Shown one piece after another: positions 18,690-26,843 of a DNA stretch of 64,000 nucleotides. The notes under the pieces are model-generated. The model worked only from the letters and a program-made list of their open reading frames with translations. It ran no database searches and was not told the DNA's origin. Each line of letters opens with the position of its first letter. Positions within the stretch are counted from its first letter, which is position 1. The DNA comes from G963665925 sp963676345. GTDB taxonomy: Bacteria; Bacillota; Clostridia; Peptostreptococcales; Acidaminobacteraceae. The DNA lies in contig CAXXTS010000001.1 in the NCBI GenBank assembly GCA_963676345.2, forward strand, positions 744,001 through 808,000, written 5' to 3'. The position numbers and the translations under genes are program-made.

Positions 18690-20093
18690 CTAAAGCATCA
18701 TGCTTGGTAATATCAATAAGCCTGCACATGTTACAAGGGTCCAAATAAACCAAATGAATGCCATAAATCCCCACACATTTTTGAGTTTCATACCAACCAG
18801 AGAAAGGGCTGGTATGACATAAAGTGGCTGTATGAGGTTCGTTGCTTCATCCCCCAATATGAATGCATTAACTATTGTTGGTATATGCGCATTCATTGAC
18901 TGTGCTGCTTCAACGAGAATAGGACCTTGAATAATCCACTGTCCACCTTGCGATGGTACAAATAAATTAACTATGGATGCAGATAAATATGCAAAGAATG
19001 GCATTGTCGCAGGTGTTGCCACCGCGATAAGACCTGCAGCAATAACACCAGTAAGACCTGACCCAGACATAATGCCCATGATACCACCATAGAATGGGAA
19101 CTGCATCATAACCTGTGCTGCTGGTGCCATTGCGTCTTTAAAGGCCGTTACAAACTTGATCGGTGTATTGTATAAGAAGGTATTTAGAGTAAGGAATAAG
19201 AATATGACGAAGTTAAAGTTCAGTGACTTAATCACCCCTTTTGTCATAAAGGAATAAACTATGACTGTTAAACCTGCAACACCAAGAATAAGCATCAGAA
19301 TGCGGTTGTTATTCATTTTATCCGCTGGGGTAACGTTTGCATACTCGGTACTATTAACTTCAGAATCTGTACTACCACTGTATTCAATGACCTCGTGTGA
19401 AGGCGGAACTGTCATAATCCCTATAAGAATAGTAACGGCTGCCAACAAGAAAAAGATCACTGTATTCACAGGATTATACGTTGTAACATCTTGTGTCAAA
19501 ATTCCAATTTTCGCTTGTAAAAAGTGACCTTCTGTAGCCAGCAGGGCATATGCAGATGCACTTGGACACCAACTCTGACCTAAAATCATAGTGGAATATC
19601 CTGCAGCAATCATCAAAGGAAAATGTAGCCCCTTAACATTCTTTGAAAGTTGCATAGCTAAAATTGGCGTTAGAATTAGTGAAAAAGCCCAGTTTATAAT
19701 ACTCGAAGCCAGACCAAACACTAAAAGAATAACCATTGCAGCCGCTCTCGAACTTGGTAGTGAAGCAACTTTCTTAAGTATCTTTTCTATTTGTGGTGCC
19801 TTAGCAGCTGCACCACAGCAAACGACCATGAATGACATTTGAAACGCAAACGAGATCATAGACCAGAGTCCGCCATACCAACTGTTTACTAAGTCTAACG
19901 GACTTGTTCCCGTTATAACCCATGATAATACAAATACAATAAGTGTCAGCAAAACGCAAAATACAAATGAGTCCGGAATAATCGTATCTGCTGCGAACTG
20001 AAATTTCTTTGAAAATTTCCAAAGAGCACTTCCACCACTCTTACTTGTACTACTATTTCTAACCTGTAACTTCTTTGCATTATTATCCTGCAT
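18690..20093 (-). CDS. AtoE-type short-chain fatty acid transporter (TIGR00366 family)
   Basis: A 467-residue protein with about 12 hydrophobic segments and a charged cytoplasmic N-terminus, matching the AtoE/short-chain fatty acid carrier family thought to move acetoacetate, butyrate or similar acids. Visible family features are the SWCPSASAYALLA stretch near 180, the GGIMGIMSGSGLTG segment and the VPSQGGQWIIQGP motif near 375. Spacing of 13 bp to the dehydrogenase gene and 23 bp to the BKACE gene makes it the middle gene of the operon, so it probably imports the substrate or exports acetoacetate. It lacks any signal peptide beyond its first membrane helix. Confidence 0.88.
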   Translation of the reverse strand: MQDNNAKKLQVRNSSTSKSGGSALWKFSKKFQFAADTIIPDSFVFCVLLTLIVFVLSWVITGTSPLDLVNSWYGGLWSMISFAFQMSFMVVCCGAAAKAPQIEKILKKVASLPSSRAAAMVILLVFGLASSIINWAFSLILTPILAMQLSKNVKGLHFPLMIAAGYSTMILGQSWCPSASAYALLATEGHFLQAKIGILTQDVTTYNPVNTVIFFLLAAVTILIGIMTVPPSHEVIEYSGSTDSEVNSTEYANVTPADKMNNNRILMLILGVAGLTVIVYSFMTKGVIKSLNFNFVIFLFLTLNTFLYNTPIKFVTAFKDAMAPAAQVMMQFPFYGGIMGIMSGSGLTGVIAAGLIAVATPATMPFFAYLSASIVNLFVPSQGGQWIIQGPILVEAAQSMNAHIPTIVNAFILGDEATNLIQPLYVIPALSLVGMKLKNVWGFMAFIWFIWTLVTCAGLLILPSMML

Positions 20094-20105
20094 TACAACG
20101 CCCCC

Positions 20106-21050
20106 CTAAACATAGCTCTTAGATGTTTTTAATTGTGTAATTAATTTTTTTGTATATTGCCTTTTGATTTCATCAGATTTGTCTGCTTCGTACTTGTAAA
20201 ATCCTTCACCAGCCTTGTGCCCTAGTTTACCTTCCTGAACTTTAGTCCGTAAAATGCTGTTAGCTGATGTCCCATTATCCATGTGTGGTAATAAGTTATC
20301 CGCAACAACTGCCCAAATATCTAACCCGCCAAAGTCTGCAATTTCAAGTTGACCCGTACTGCAATATCGAAAGGCAGGTCCAAACTTCAAGGCATTATCA
20401 ATGTCTTCTGGTTCTGCTGCTCCCATTTCAATCAAGGAAAAGACTTCCCTTGCAACCCCTTGCTGAATTCTATTTGCAATTAGACCTGGAATGTCTTTTA
20501 AAACCTTAACGACTCTCTTGTCAACAGATTCATAGAGTTTAGCCACTGCCTTAAACGTTTCCTCGCTCGTGTCCCCAAAATAAGTTAGCTCAGCAATTGG
20601 CATAATATGTGCCGGGTTGTACCAGTGCGTTACCATTGACTTAGCCTTTCTATTTTGGGACAACTTCTGGCAAATGTCAGATATTTTCAAACTGGATGTA
20701 TTGCTTGAAAATATTGTATGCTCAGGACATATCTTATCGAGTTCCATAAAGAGATTCTGTTTCAACTCCAAATTCTCTGCAACGGCTTCAACAACATAAT
20801 CCGCTTTTTCACCTGCAATTTTTAAGGAATCTGTCACATGAATTCGTTTTATGATTTCGCCAACTTGTTCGGGCTTAATCAGCGCCTCTTGTGCAAGAAC
20901 ACCAAGTTCATCTTGAACACAGCCTATAATAGCATTCCTAATTTTTTCATTGTACTCATAAACGTATACATCATAGCCATACATTGCAAAACACTCTGCA
21001 ATGCCATGGCCCATTGTGCCGCCACCAATGACAGCAATCGTTTTTATCAT
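20106..21050 (-). CDS. 3-hydroxyacyl-CoA dehydrogenase-family NAD dehydrogenase (beta-hydroxy acid oxidation)
   Basis: A 314-residue dehydrogenase with an N-terminal Rossmann fold (VIGGGTMGHGIAECFAMYG) and the catalytic histidine region HWYNPAHIMPIAE near 140-152, followed by the helical C-terminal domain with GLIANRIQQG. The ATG at 21050 has GGAGGTGG just before it, whereas the longer frame from 21092 does not. True 3-hydroxybutyryl-CoA dehydrogenases have HFxNPxPxMxLVEV; the NPAHIMPIAE variant here is closer to relatives acting on other beta-hydroxy acids, for instance carnitine dehydrogenase-like enzymes. It is the first gene of the sigma-54 operon with carrier and BKACE, so its product is probably the beta-keto acid cleaved by BKACE. 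The CoA or free-acid nature of its substrate is unknown. Confidence 0.85.
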   Translation of the reverse strand: MIKTIAVIGGGTMGHGIAECFAMYGYDVYVYEYNEKIRNAIIGCVQDELGVLAQEALIKPEQVGEIIKRIHVTDSLKIAGEKADYVVEAVAENLELKQNLFMELDKICPEHTIFSSNTSSLKISDICQKLSQNRKAKSMVTHWYNPAHIMPIAELTYFGDTSEETFKAVAKLYESVDKRVVKVLKDIPGLIANRIQQGVAREVFSLIEMGAAEPEDIDNALKFGPAFRYCSTGQLEIADFGGLDIWAVVADNLLPHMDNGTSANSILRTKVQEGKLGHKAGEGFYKYEADKSDEIKRQYTKKLITQLKTSKSYV

Positions 21051-21075
21051 GGTACCACCTCCAACAATGATATAA

Positions 21076-21091
21076 CGCAAGACGCATGCCA
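21076..21091 (-). promoter_or_regulatory. Sigma-54 (-24/-12) promoter
   Basis: On the minus strand TGGCATGCGTCTTGCG matches the sigma-54 consensus: GG and GC dinucleotides separated by exactly 10 nt within TGGCAY-N5-TTGCR. It would start transcription about 15 nt before the dehydrogenase ATG, leaving its ribosome binding site (21056-21062) intact. The sigma-54 activator gene lies directly upstream. Confidence 0.85.
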
Positions 21092-21129
21092 ATTTTCAAT
21101 CGCCAATATGAAGGTTTTTTGCGTAATTT

Positions 21130-21145
21130 AATGCATTTATGCATT
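21130..21145. promoter_or_regulatory. Secondary inverted repeat, candidate activator half-site
   Basis: AATGCAT-TT-ATGCATT is a 7+2+7 inverted repeat 39 nt upstream of the -24 element. It shares the ATGCAT core with the large palindrome at 21201-21236, so it may be another site of the same protein. Confidence 0.55.
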
Positions 21146-21200
21146 GAATATTTATTGGATTATTTCGTAGACCTTAGGAATATGAAGTTCTTAAAAGCAT

Positions 21201-21236
21201 TAATGCATTATTGCATCTAGATGCAATAATGCATTA
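21201..21236. promoter_or_regulatory. 36-bp perfect palindrome, candidate upstream activating sequence
   Basis: The left half is TAATGCATTATTGCATCT and the right half is its exact reverse complement. It sits between the activator gene's stop codon and the sigma-54 promoter, about 110-150 bp upstream of the latter, the usual enhancer position for activator hexamers. It has no T-run and so is not a good terminator. It contains repeated ATGCA/TTGCAT units. Confidence 0.8.
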
Positions 21237-21241
21237 TATTT

Positions 21242-22645
21242 TTATCCCTTTAGCTGATGCTTTTTCATCTTCCTTACAACGCTCGATTGATTTATTCCCA
21301 GCAGCTTAGCAGCCTCATATGTGGTTCTACCGCCTTCTAGTGCTTTTGAAAGCATGGCTTTCTCAACTTTATCAAGCTCTGCCTTTAATGAAGGCTCAAA
21401 CCTATAATCCTCAATATTTTCTATTGCTACAACTTTAGCGATCTCATTTGAGTCAATGCTATTTGATGCAGATACGACGACCAAGCGCTCAATAACATTC
21501 TCAAGTTCCCGTACATTTCCCGGCCATTCATATGCCTTCAATAGAGAAAATGCATCTGGACTCATTTTAAGAAATTTGCCATACTTTCTATTAAATCGAT
21601 CTAGAAAATATGTGGCCAGTGGTTTAATGTCATCTAAGCGTTTTCTGAGTGGTTCTATGTTTATCGGAACCACGTTTAACCTATAGTATAAATCCTTCCT
21701 AAAAAGCCCTTCATCTGACATTTTTTTTAAGTCCCTATTGGTTGCTGCGATAATTCTAATATCTGAACGAATGGCTTCCCTTCCGCCGATGCGCATAAAC
21801 TCTTTTTGCTGAATGGCTCTTAAGAACTTAGACTGAAGCGTAAGCGGCAGCTCACCAATTTCATCGAGAAGTACTGTACCACCATCAGCCAACTCCAGTA
21901 GGCCAATTTTTCTTTGGTTTGCGCCTGTAAACGCTCCCTTTTCATGTCCAAATAATTCGGATTCAATAAGCGCTTCAGGCATAGCTGCACAATTTATCTT
22001 TAAATAAGGCCTATGGTTACGAGTGCTTTTTCGAAAGAGTTCATTACTGATAACTTCCTTTCCAACACCCGTTTCGCCTGTTATAAGTACGTTTACATCT
22101 GTATCCTTTAGCTGGTCCACAGTCATTAAGACTTGAGCAATTTGATCGCTTGCTCCAATTATCTGGCTGTCATCTAATAGCTTTTTTCGAAGATGCTCAA
22201 GTTCCAACTCTCTTTTAAATTTGTCCTTACTTACATCTTTAAGTTTTTCTCTTGTTTCCTTGAGTTCTGTTTCTATTCGAATCAAATCTTGCATTTCACG
22301 ATCATTAACGACTACATATTCAAGAGACCCATCCTCGTTAAATATGGGATGCCCTGAAACGAGCATTTCTCTTTTGTTTTTTAGGCTTCGCCCAATTGAG
22401 TTGACAGCCTTTCCAGATTTTATAACTTTCGGTGTAACTGAGTTTTCAAATAGGGTCCCTTCTAAATTATAAACTGACTTTCCTACTATTTCCTGAGGTT
22501 CAATACCCGTTATTCTTGTATATGCCTTATTAATAAACAACACGATTCCATCTCCACTTGCGACGAAAATGGCATCATGAAAACTGTTTGCGATTTCTGC
22601 AAAGTTCAACTCGTATTTAAAATCCATATCCGACTTATTCTCCAT
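21242..22645 (-). CDS. Sigma-54-dependent activator (PAS - AAA+ - Fis HTH)
   Basis: A 467-residue enhancer-binding protein. Order: N-terminal PAS sensor (about 15-120, with GDGIVLFINKAYTRITG), a short coiled coil, the AAA+ domain (about 160-395) with Walker A GETGVGKE near 187, the sigma-54 contact loop GAFTGA near 237 and the Walker B/DEIGELP region, and a Fis-type helix-turn-helix at 427-467 (YEAAKLLGINQSSVVRKM). All parts for sigma-54 activation are present. The ATG at 22645 is chosen because GGAGG precedes it. It lacks a response-regulator receiver, so it senses through PAS. It is directly upstream of the palindrome and sigma-54 promoter and should drive the dehydrogenase-AtoE-BKACE operon. 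Confidence 0.93.
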   Translation of the reverse strand: MENKSDMDFKYELNFAEIANSFHDAIFVASGDGIVLFINKAYTRITGIEPQEIVGKSVYNLEGTLFENSVTPKVIKSGKAVNSIGRSLKNKREMLVSGHPIFNEDGSLEYVVVNDREMQDLIRIETELKETREKLKDVSKDKFKRELELEHLRKKLLDDSQIIGASDQIAQVLMTVDQLKDTDVNVLITGETGVGKEVISNELFRKSTRNHRPYLKINCAAMPEALIESELFGHEKGAFTGANQRKIGLLELADGGTVLLDEIGELPLTLQSKFLRAIQQKEFMRIGGREAIRSDIRIIAATNRDLKKMSDEGLFRKDLYYRLNVVPINIEPLRKRLDDIKPLATYFLDRFNRKYGKFLKMSPDAFSLLKAYEWPGNVRELENVIERLVVVSASNSIDSNEIAKVVAIENIEDYRFEPSLKAELDKVEKAMLSKALEGGRTTYEAAKLLGINQSSVVRKMKKHQLKG

Positions 22646-23049
22646 AAAATAACCTCCTGAATATATATCACACATCTATTCTAGCATTAATATTCAATTT
22701 TGGTGTTTATCAATTCACGCCTTTCGCTATTTGGACCCACTTGCAGAATATGTGCTCACATTGTCGCTCTGAGTTTAAATCATTATGACTGTCTTACTTT
22801 GAATAAAGCCCCTAACTCAGCTTAATATGGAAAACACCCTAATAGGCTACCCGTCATGAACTGAGCCTATACTACAAAACGGTTAAAGTATGCGCAAGCA
22901 CAACTATAACCGTTTTTTGAAAATTTATATTTTTTTGTAAAAAGGACTAAAACCTCTCTAAAAACTTCCTTGCATACCTACTGTTAAAACACATGACTTA
23001 TGACACATATTTTCCAAAATTTTATATCACTAGAACCCTAAAATGAAGA
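22646..23049. other. 400-bp intergenic region
   Basis: It carries the terminator at 22877-22918 and presumably the promoter of the sigma-54 activator. Nothing else coding is visible on either strand. Confidence 0.6.
22877..22918. terminator. Terminator after eutP
   Basis: ACGGTTAAAGT (22879-22889) pairs with ACTATAACCGT (22903-22913) with one mismatch and an inner GTGCTTGCGCAT stem. A TTTTTT run follows on the plus strand and TTTT on the minus strand. Confidence 0.7.
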
Positions 23050-23529
23050 TTAAACCGTTTTCTCACAAGTTCCACTCGGTTCGTCCCAAGGCAAAACTTC
23101 GCCTGGTTCACGCAAGTGTTCGTATATTTGCCAAATGCCTTCTCCAGTATAGGCGCTGACCTTGTAAATGGTTTGACACCCAGCCAGTTTAAGCCATTCC
23201 TGTGCGCGCTTTACGTTAGCACCTGGTCTGTCAATTTGTGTGACGATGCCAATGACCTCCCGGTTTACACAAGGGGTGACGCACGGCGGATATAGGGAGT
23301 ACTCCTCTACTGCGCTTATAAGAAAGCCAACAACATCTGCTTCATAGGTATAAAGGGCAAGCGCTCTTGCAAGTACTTTTGTTTCAGCATACTCACCTGG
23401 TGTATCAATAATCACATCGAAGTGATTAACATACTGGGTTTTATGGTATGAAATATTTTTTCCTTGTAGGGCTTGAGTCAATGTGGTTTTACCACATTCC
23501 GTGCGTCCCATAAGAATGATTTTTTTCAT
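23050..23529 (-). CDS. eutP: EutP/PduV-family small GTPase-like protein
   Basis: A 159-residue P-loop protein of the EutP/PduV family, which accompanies ethanolamine and propanediol microcompartments; Salmonella EutP has been described as an acetate kinase, while PduV may help position the compartment. The Walker A motif GRTECGKTT is at residues 8-16, a DTPGEY switch-like motif near 45, TQID near 100 and the KVSAYTGEGI segment near 125. The gene follows eutS by 27 bp on the same strand and the two form a pair. No other eut, pdu or microcompartment gene is adjacent, so what it serves is unclear. Confidence 0.88.
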   Translation of the reverse strand: MKKIILMGRTECGKTTLTQALQGKNISYHKTQYVNHFDVIIDTPGEYAETKVLARALALYTYEADVVGFLISAVEEYSLYPPCVTPCVNREVIGIVTQIDRPGANVKRAQEWLKLAGCQTIYKVSAYTGEGIWQIYEHLREPGEVLPWDEPSGTCEKTV

Positions 23530-23556
23530 AGTCTTACCTACGGCTTTCCTTTTATA

Positions 23557-23922
23557 CTATGACCGGGTAATTTTACAAACTGCAAACCCAAGTGTATATT
23601 CAGCATAATTGATGACTTCCTTGAGTGCTGTTTCTACATTTGAAACAGACCCTGTAATAATGAGGGTCCCACTAAACCGGTCTAAAAAACCCAGATCAAT
23701 TTCTGAAATCTTTGTTGCAATGTCGCCACCTATAATAGACATTTCACTTGGTGTCATATTGAGTATACCTATAGCGGCATTTGAATAGTCTATATCGGGA
23801 TTCAAGCCTAATTTTTTATAAATGACTTTCTTTGGATTTGATATCATGTGGGCCAGTGTAACCTGGCGACCAGGAACTGTTTCCTGAATAATTCTCATTA
23901 GATTTTCATCCAAGTTGTTCAC
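23557..23922 (-). CDS. eutS: Bacterial microcompartment shell protein EutS/PduU-like
   Basis: A 121-residue BMC-domain protein resembling EutS: the N-terminal RIIQETVPGRQVTLAHMI segment, the middle AIGILNMTPSEMSIIGGDIATKI and the LGFLDRFSGTLIITGSVSNVE stretch are diagnostic for the circularly permuted EutS/PduU class, which forms hexameric minor facets of a polyhedral shell. No hexamer-only shell genes (EutM/K/L) or enzymes are in the window. A weak sigma-70 match (TTGACT and TAGCAT with 17 bp spacing) lies roughly 45-75 bp upstream. EutP follows at 27 bp. Either the rest of the system is encoded elsewhere or this is a relic. Confidence 0.92.
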   Translation of the reverse strand: MNNLDENLMRIIQETVPGRQVTLAHMISNPKKVIYKKLGLNPDIDYSNAAIGILNMTPSEMSIIGGDIATKISEIDLGFLDRFSGTLIITGSVSNVETALKEVINYAEYTLGFAVCKITRS

Positions 23923-24281
23923 ATCCTAATCTTCTGATTGTATTAAGTGACATACGACTTCAATCCCATGCTATCACTCAGTTTTTTCAGAGTCAATTTG
24001 ATCAGAACGTATTCCTGAAATCGGACAAAATATTACTCTTTATAGAATAAAAAGTATCTGAAAAACTTGCACTACTTTCACCTGTCACTCAAAATAATAC
24101 ATACTAAGTAACTTTTTTAAACTGTATTTCAATAATCAAGCTGAAAAACATGGAGACCTTTTCCCACACGTCTTCAGCTATTATTGAAAATAATTTAGCT
24201 GTATAGTAAATGTATATTGAATAAGCTAGTAGATTGTTCTCAGTACTTCTATACGAATAGCATCGCCATTAAAAAATAAAA
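23923..24281. other. 360-bp intergenic region upstream of eutS
   Basis: Holds a candidate structured RNA or hairpin at 24130-24187 and a weak promoter for eutS near 23970-24000. I searched for paired ANTAR hairpins with A/G loop signatures and a cobalamin-riboswitch box and did not recognise either. Confidence 0.5.
24130..24187 (-). other. Candidate structured RNA or hairpin
   Basis: On the minus strand AATAATAGCTGAA pairs with TTTCAGCTTGATTATT across about 26 nt; an inner AGAC/GTCT pair can form. It lacks a clear T-run. It is about 200 nt upstream of eutS, so it may be a leader element. Confidence 0.4.
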
Positions 24282-24317
24282 AAAGGCCCTACATATTCAA
24301 TACTGTAGGGTTCTTTC
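24282..24317 (-). terminator. Terminator of the LytSR-type operon
   Basis: On the minus strand CCCTACA and TGTAGGG flank GTATTGAATA, and a run of eight T follows. It lies directly after the response-regulator stop. Confidence 0.85.
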
Positions 24318-24329
24318 CAACAAAACCTA

Positions 24330-25061
24330 TTAAAAATTCAATATTCTTCTCAGTTCTTTCACATTGCTTCTGCTCACAGTTATATTGGTATCCGAAATGG
24401 TAAGCAGGTAAGCACCGTTGAACCATGGGGTGACTTCAGTTATTTCATCTATACTTACAATAAAATTGCGATGACATCTAAAAAACTTCCCTGGGTTCAA
24501 CTTACTTTCTAACTTTGAAAGGGACTGATTGTAGTGGTACTCTTTATCACGCATTCTCAAATAAACTTCTCTGTCTTTTGCATAGGCATAGAGCAAGTCG
24601 GACTGTTCTAGAAAAATATATCGGTCATCGACTTTATATACGATCTTGTTGCTGACAATATCTTTGGACGACAATCTCCCCTTTTGATCTGAACCTGATT
24701 CAATCATCCTTTTAATGAGATCCAGTTTGCTTTTCACGTTCTTTTCAGAAATCGGCTTGAGAATGTACCCGATTGCATCTACATTAAATGCATCTAGTGC
24801 ATAATGATCATACGCGGTCACATATATAATATAAGGCGGATCTTGCATCATTTTAAGGATGTTTCCAATTTCAATCCCGTTCATGCCCGGCATTTCAATA
24901 TCCAGCAGCAACAAATCAGGTCTTTGCTCATTGAGTGCGCTCAGAACCTGTGTCCCGCTTTTTGCAATACTCAACACTTCAAAGCCCGGTGTACTCTCAA
25001 CAATATATGATAACTCTTCTCGTACATGTTCTTCATCATCGGCTATAAGAATTTTAATCAT
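24330..25061 (-). CDS. LytTR-family response regulator
   Basis: A 243-residue two-component regulator. The receiver domain (about 1-120) has the acidic pair ADDEEH near 7 and the phospho-acceptor aspartate in LLDIEMPG near 55; the C-terminal LytTR DNA-binding domain (about 140-243) has the VDDRYIF, YAYAKDREVYL, FFRCHRNFIVSI and TVSRSNVKELR elements. It overlaps the stop of the upstream histidine kinase by 8 nt, so the pair is translationally coupled. It would bind tandem repeats near the promoters it controls; nearby targets are the RraA gene and the tct genes, though this is inference. No transmembrane part. Confidence 0.9.
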   Translation of the reverse strand: MIKILIADDEEHVREELSYIVESTPGFEVLSIAKSGTQVLSALNEQRPDLLLLDIEMPGMNGIEIGNILKMMQDPPYIIYVTAYDHYALDAFNVDAIGYILKPISEKNVKSKLDLIKRMIESGSDQKGRLSSKDIVSNKIVYKVDDRYIFLEQSDLLYAYAKDREVYLRMRDKEYHYNQSLSKLESKLNPGKFFRCHRNFIVSIDEITEVTPWFNGAYLLTISDTNITVSRSNVKELRRILNF

Positions 25062-26754
25062 ACACCTTCATCTCCTTTGAAATAATTGGTACTGAAATCA
25101 TGACGTTCGCCCCATTGTCGTGATTTGAGATTTCAAATTTGTAATTGCTTAAATAAAGACTCTTCAGCCTCAGATTGATATTATTGAGCCCAATTCCAGT
25201 ATCTTTAACTGAAGATATATTATCCAAATTGTCTAAGATAGCGTGACTAAAACCCGGGCCATTGTCAGATACATTCACAATCAATTTCTTATGAGAGATT
25301 TCAGCTGAAATTTTAAGCTTTAAGATGTGTTCATCCTTATCCATCATGCCATGGATAATCGAGTTTTCGATAAGTGGTTGGATTGTAAACGTCGGAAATG
25401 CAATAGAATATGCTTCCTCTGGCACCTCTAAAGAAACATCAATTTTATCGCCAAATCGGGCTGTCTGAAGATCCATATAGGATTTAATCAATTTTAGTTC
25501 TTCAATAAATGGAATTAAGTCCCCACGTTCACTTAAGCTACGTCTGTAAAAATCGCCTAAATCAATAATCAGCTTTTGGGCCTTTTCTGGATTAAGACGC
25601 ACCGTAGTCTTAATAACGTTTAATGTATTATATAAGAAATGTGGATTAACCTGTGCTTTAAGAGCACTGTATTCACTCTTAATAAGTTGCTTTTCCTGAT
25701 CATAAATCTGAGAGTTTTGGATTTGAAGGCTCAAAAGAGATGCGATACCCTCTATCATTTTTATATCGGTCGGTACAATTTCATTGATGATTTTGTAAAA
25801 CTGCAGCTCACCAATTAAGTCATTATTCAGCCATAAAGGGGCTCGGATAATTGAATACGTCTCAAAATGGCTGATTACAGAGTGTTTCTCATCATTAAAC
25901 CGCGCATCCTTCAGCCCATCATCTTGAACGTTTACGCCATTTATAGTCCAATCTATCATACTATGGTGTTGATTAGAATACCGCTTTCCAACATAAACGC
26001 GTTCTTCCTCAGTTCCCACAATAGCCACCGCGGGAAGTCCAACATACTCATAAATAATATAGGCAATTTCTCTCATAATATCTTCATTATATCCCTCTTT
26101 AAAGTAGCTCAAGGTACGCTCGGCAATTTCCAGTGCCTTCTCGGCATAATTCGCACCAATCAGGTTTTGGTTGTACTGAATATCTCTTATAAGTGAGACA
26201 AGCATCAGTACGCCCAGCGGATTTATAAGTACAAGATTTATGCCAATCATAGAAAAATAGACTTTAGACAGTATTCTAGGTTCCATAGTCAACAAAATAA
26301 ATATCAAATTAAACGCTTCAACGAACAAAGCCCAAATATATACCCAGTATAAGCGTGGCTTTGCTCTTCTATAGGTATGAAAGAACAAGCCCCCTGCTAT
26401 ACCAGCTAATAGAATTGAAACCACATCAGCAGTCATGGTCTGATTCACGACAGATAGGCGAAATATTACGCCAATAAAACTGGCTATGATACCAATCACG
26501 GTTCCACCTATCATGCCGCCTGCAAGTGGGCCGATAATGCTGCTCTGAATTTTTATGCCATTAAACACTTCAAAGGCAGTCAGTGTCCCAAGTATGGATA
26601 AAAGACCAAAGAAGAAACCCATCATCAGTTTCTCTCGCTCTGAGGCCACTCTTATAATGGTTCTTTTAAAGCTTCTTAACTTGGTTATTGGATACGTTGC
26701 CAAAGTAATTAAAGCTACAATCATTAAATTCTGTATGATCCTATCCAGTACCAT
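25054..26754 (-). CDS. LytS-type sensor histidine kinase (5TM-5TMR_LYT)
   Basis: A roughly 566-residue membrane kinase. The N-terminal 200 residues carry about six hydrophobic segments of the 5TMR_LYT kind (LMMGFFFGLLSILGT and later GPLAGGMIGGTVIG), followed by a GAF-like region (about 225-355), then the HisKA_3-like phospho-acceptor QVNPHFLYNTLN near 372 and the HATPase with ENSIIHGM, DNGPGF and GIGLNNINLRL. The GTG at 26757 and ATG at 26754 are both possible; the AGGGGTG site fits the ATG slightly better. It is read just before the response regulator (8-nt overlap) and lies 86 bp after the RraA gene. Kinases of this group sense pyruvate, peptidoglycan or metabolites; the ligand is unknown. 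Confidence 0.9.
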   Translation of the reverse strand: MVLDRIIQNLMIVALITLATYPITKLRSFKRTIIRVASEREKLMMGFFFGLLSILGTLTAFEVFNGIKIQSSIIGPLAGGMIGGTVIGIIASFIGVIFRLSVVNQTMTADVVSILLAGIAGGLFFHTYRRAKPRLYWVYIWALFVEAFNLIFILLTMEPRILSKVYFSMIGINLVLINPLGVLMLVSLIRDIQYNQNLIGANYAEKALEIAERTLSYFKEGYNEDIMREIAYIIYEYVGLPAVAIVGTEEERVYVGKRYSNQHHSMIDWTINGVNVQDDGLKDARFNDEKHSVISHFETYSIIRAPLWLNNDLIGELQFYKIINEIVPTDIKMIEGIASLLSLQIQNSQIYDQEKQLIKSEYSALKAQVNPHFLYNTLNVIKTTVRLNPEKAQKLIIDLGDFYRRSLSERGDLIPFIEELKLIKSYMDLQTARFGDKIDVSLEVPEEAYSIAFPTFTIQPLIENSIIHGMMDKDEHILKLKISAEISHKKLIVNVSDNGPGFSHAILDNLDNISSVKDTGIGLNNINLRLKSLYLSNYKFEISNHDNGANVMISVPIISKEMKVYD

Positions 26755-26843
26755 CACACCCCTACCACCGTATTGTTCTACCTTTTTAGTGTCTTATACA
26801 TCTTTCATAATGGTCTCATGCCTTGACTTTTATAATTCTATCA

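Noticed and set aside
23923..24281. ANTAR-type dual hairpin or cobalamin riboswitch upstream of eutS
   Set aside because: No matching loop motif or B12-box could be read; only one unassigned hairpin was seen.
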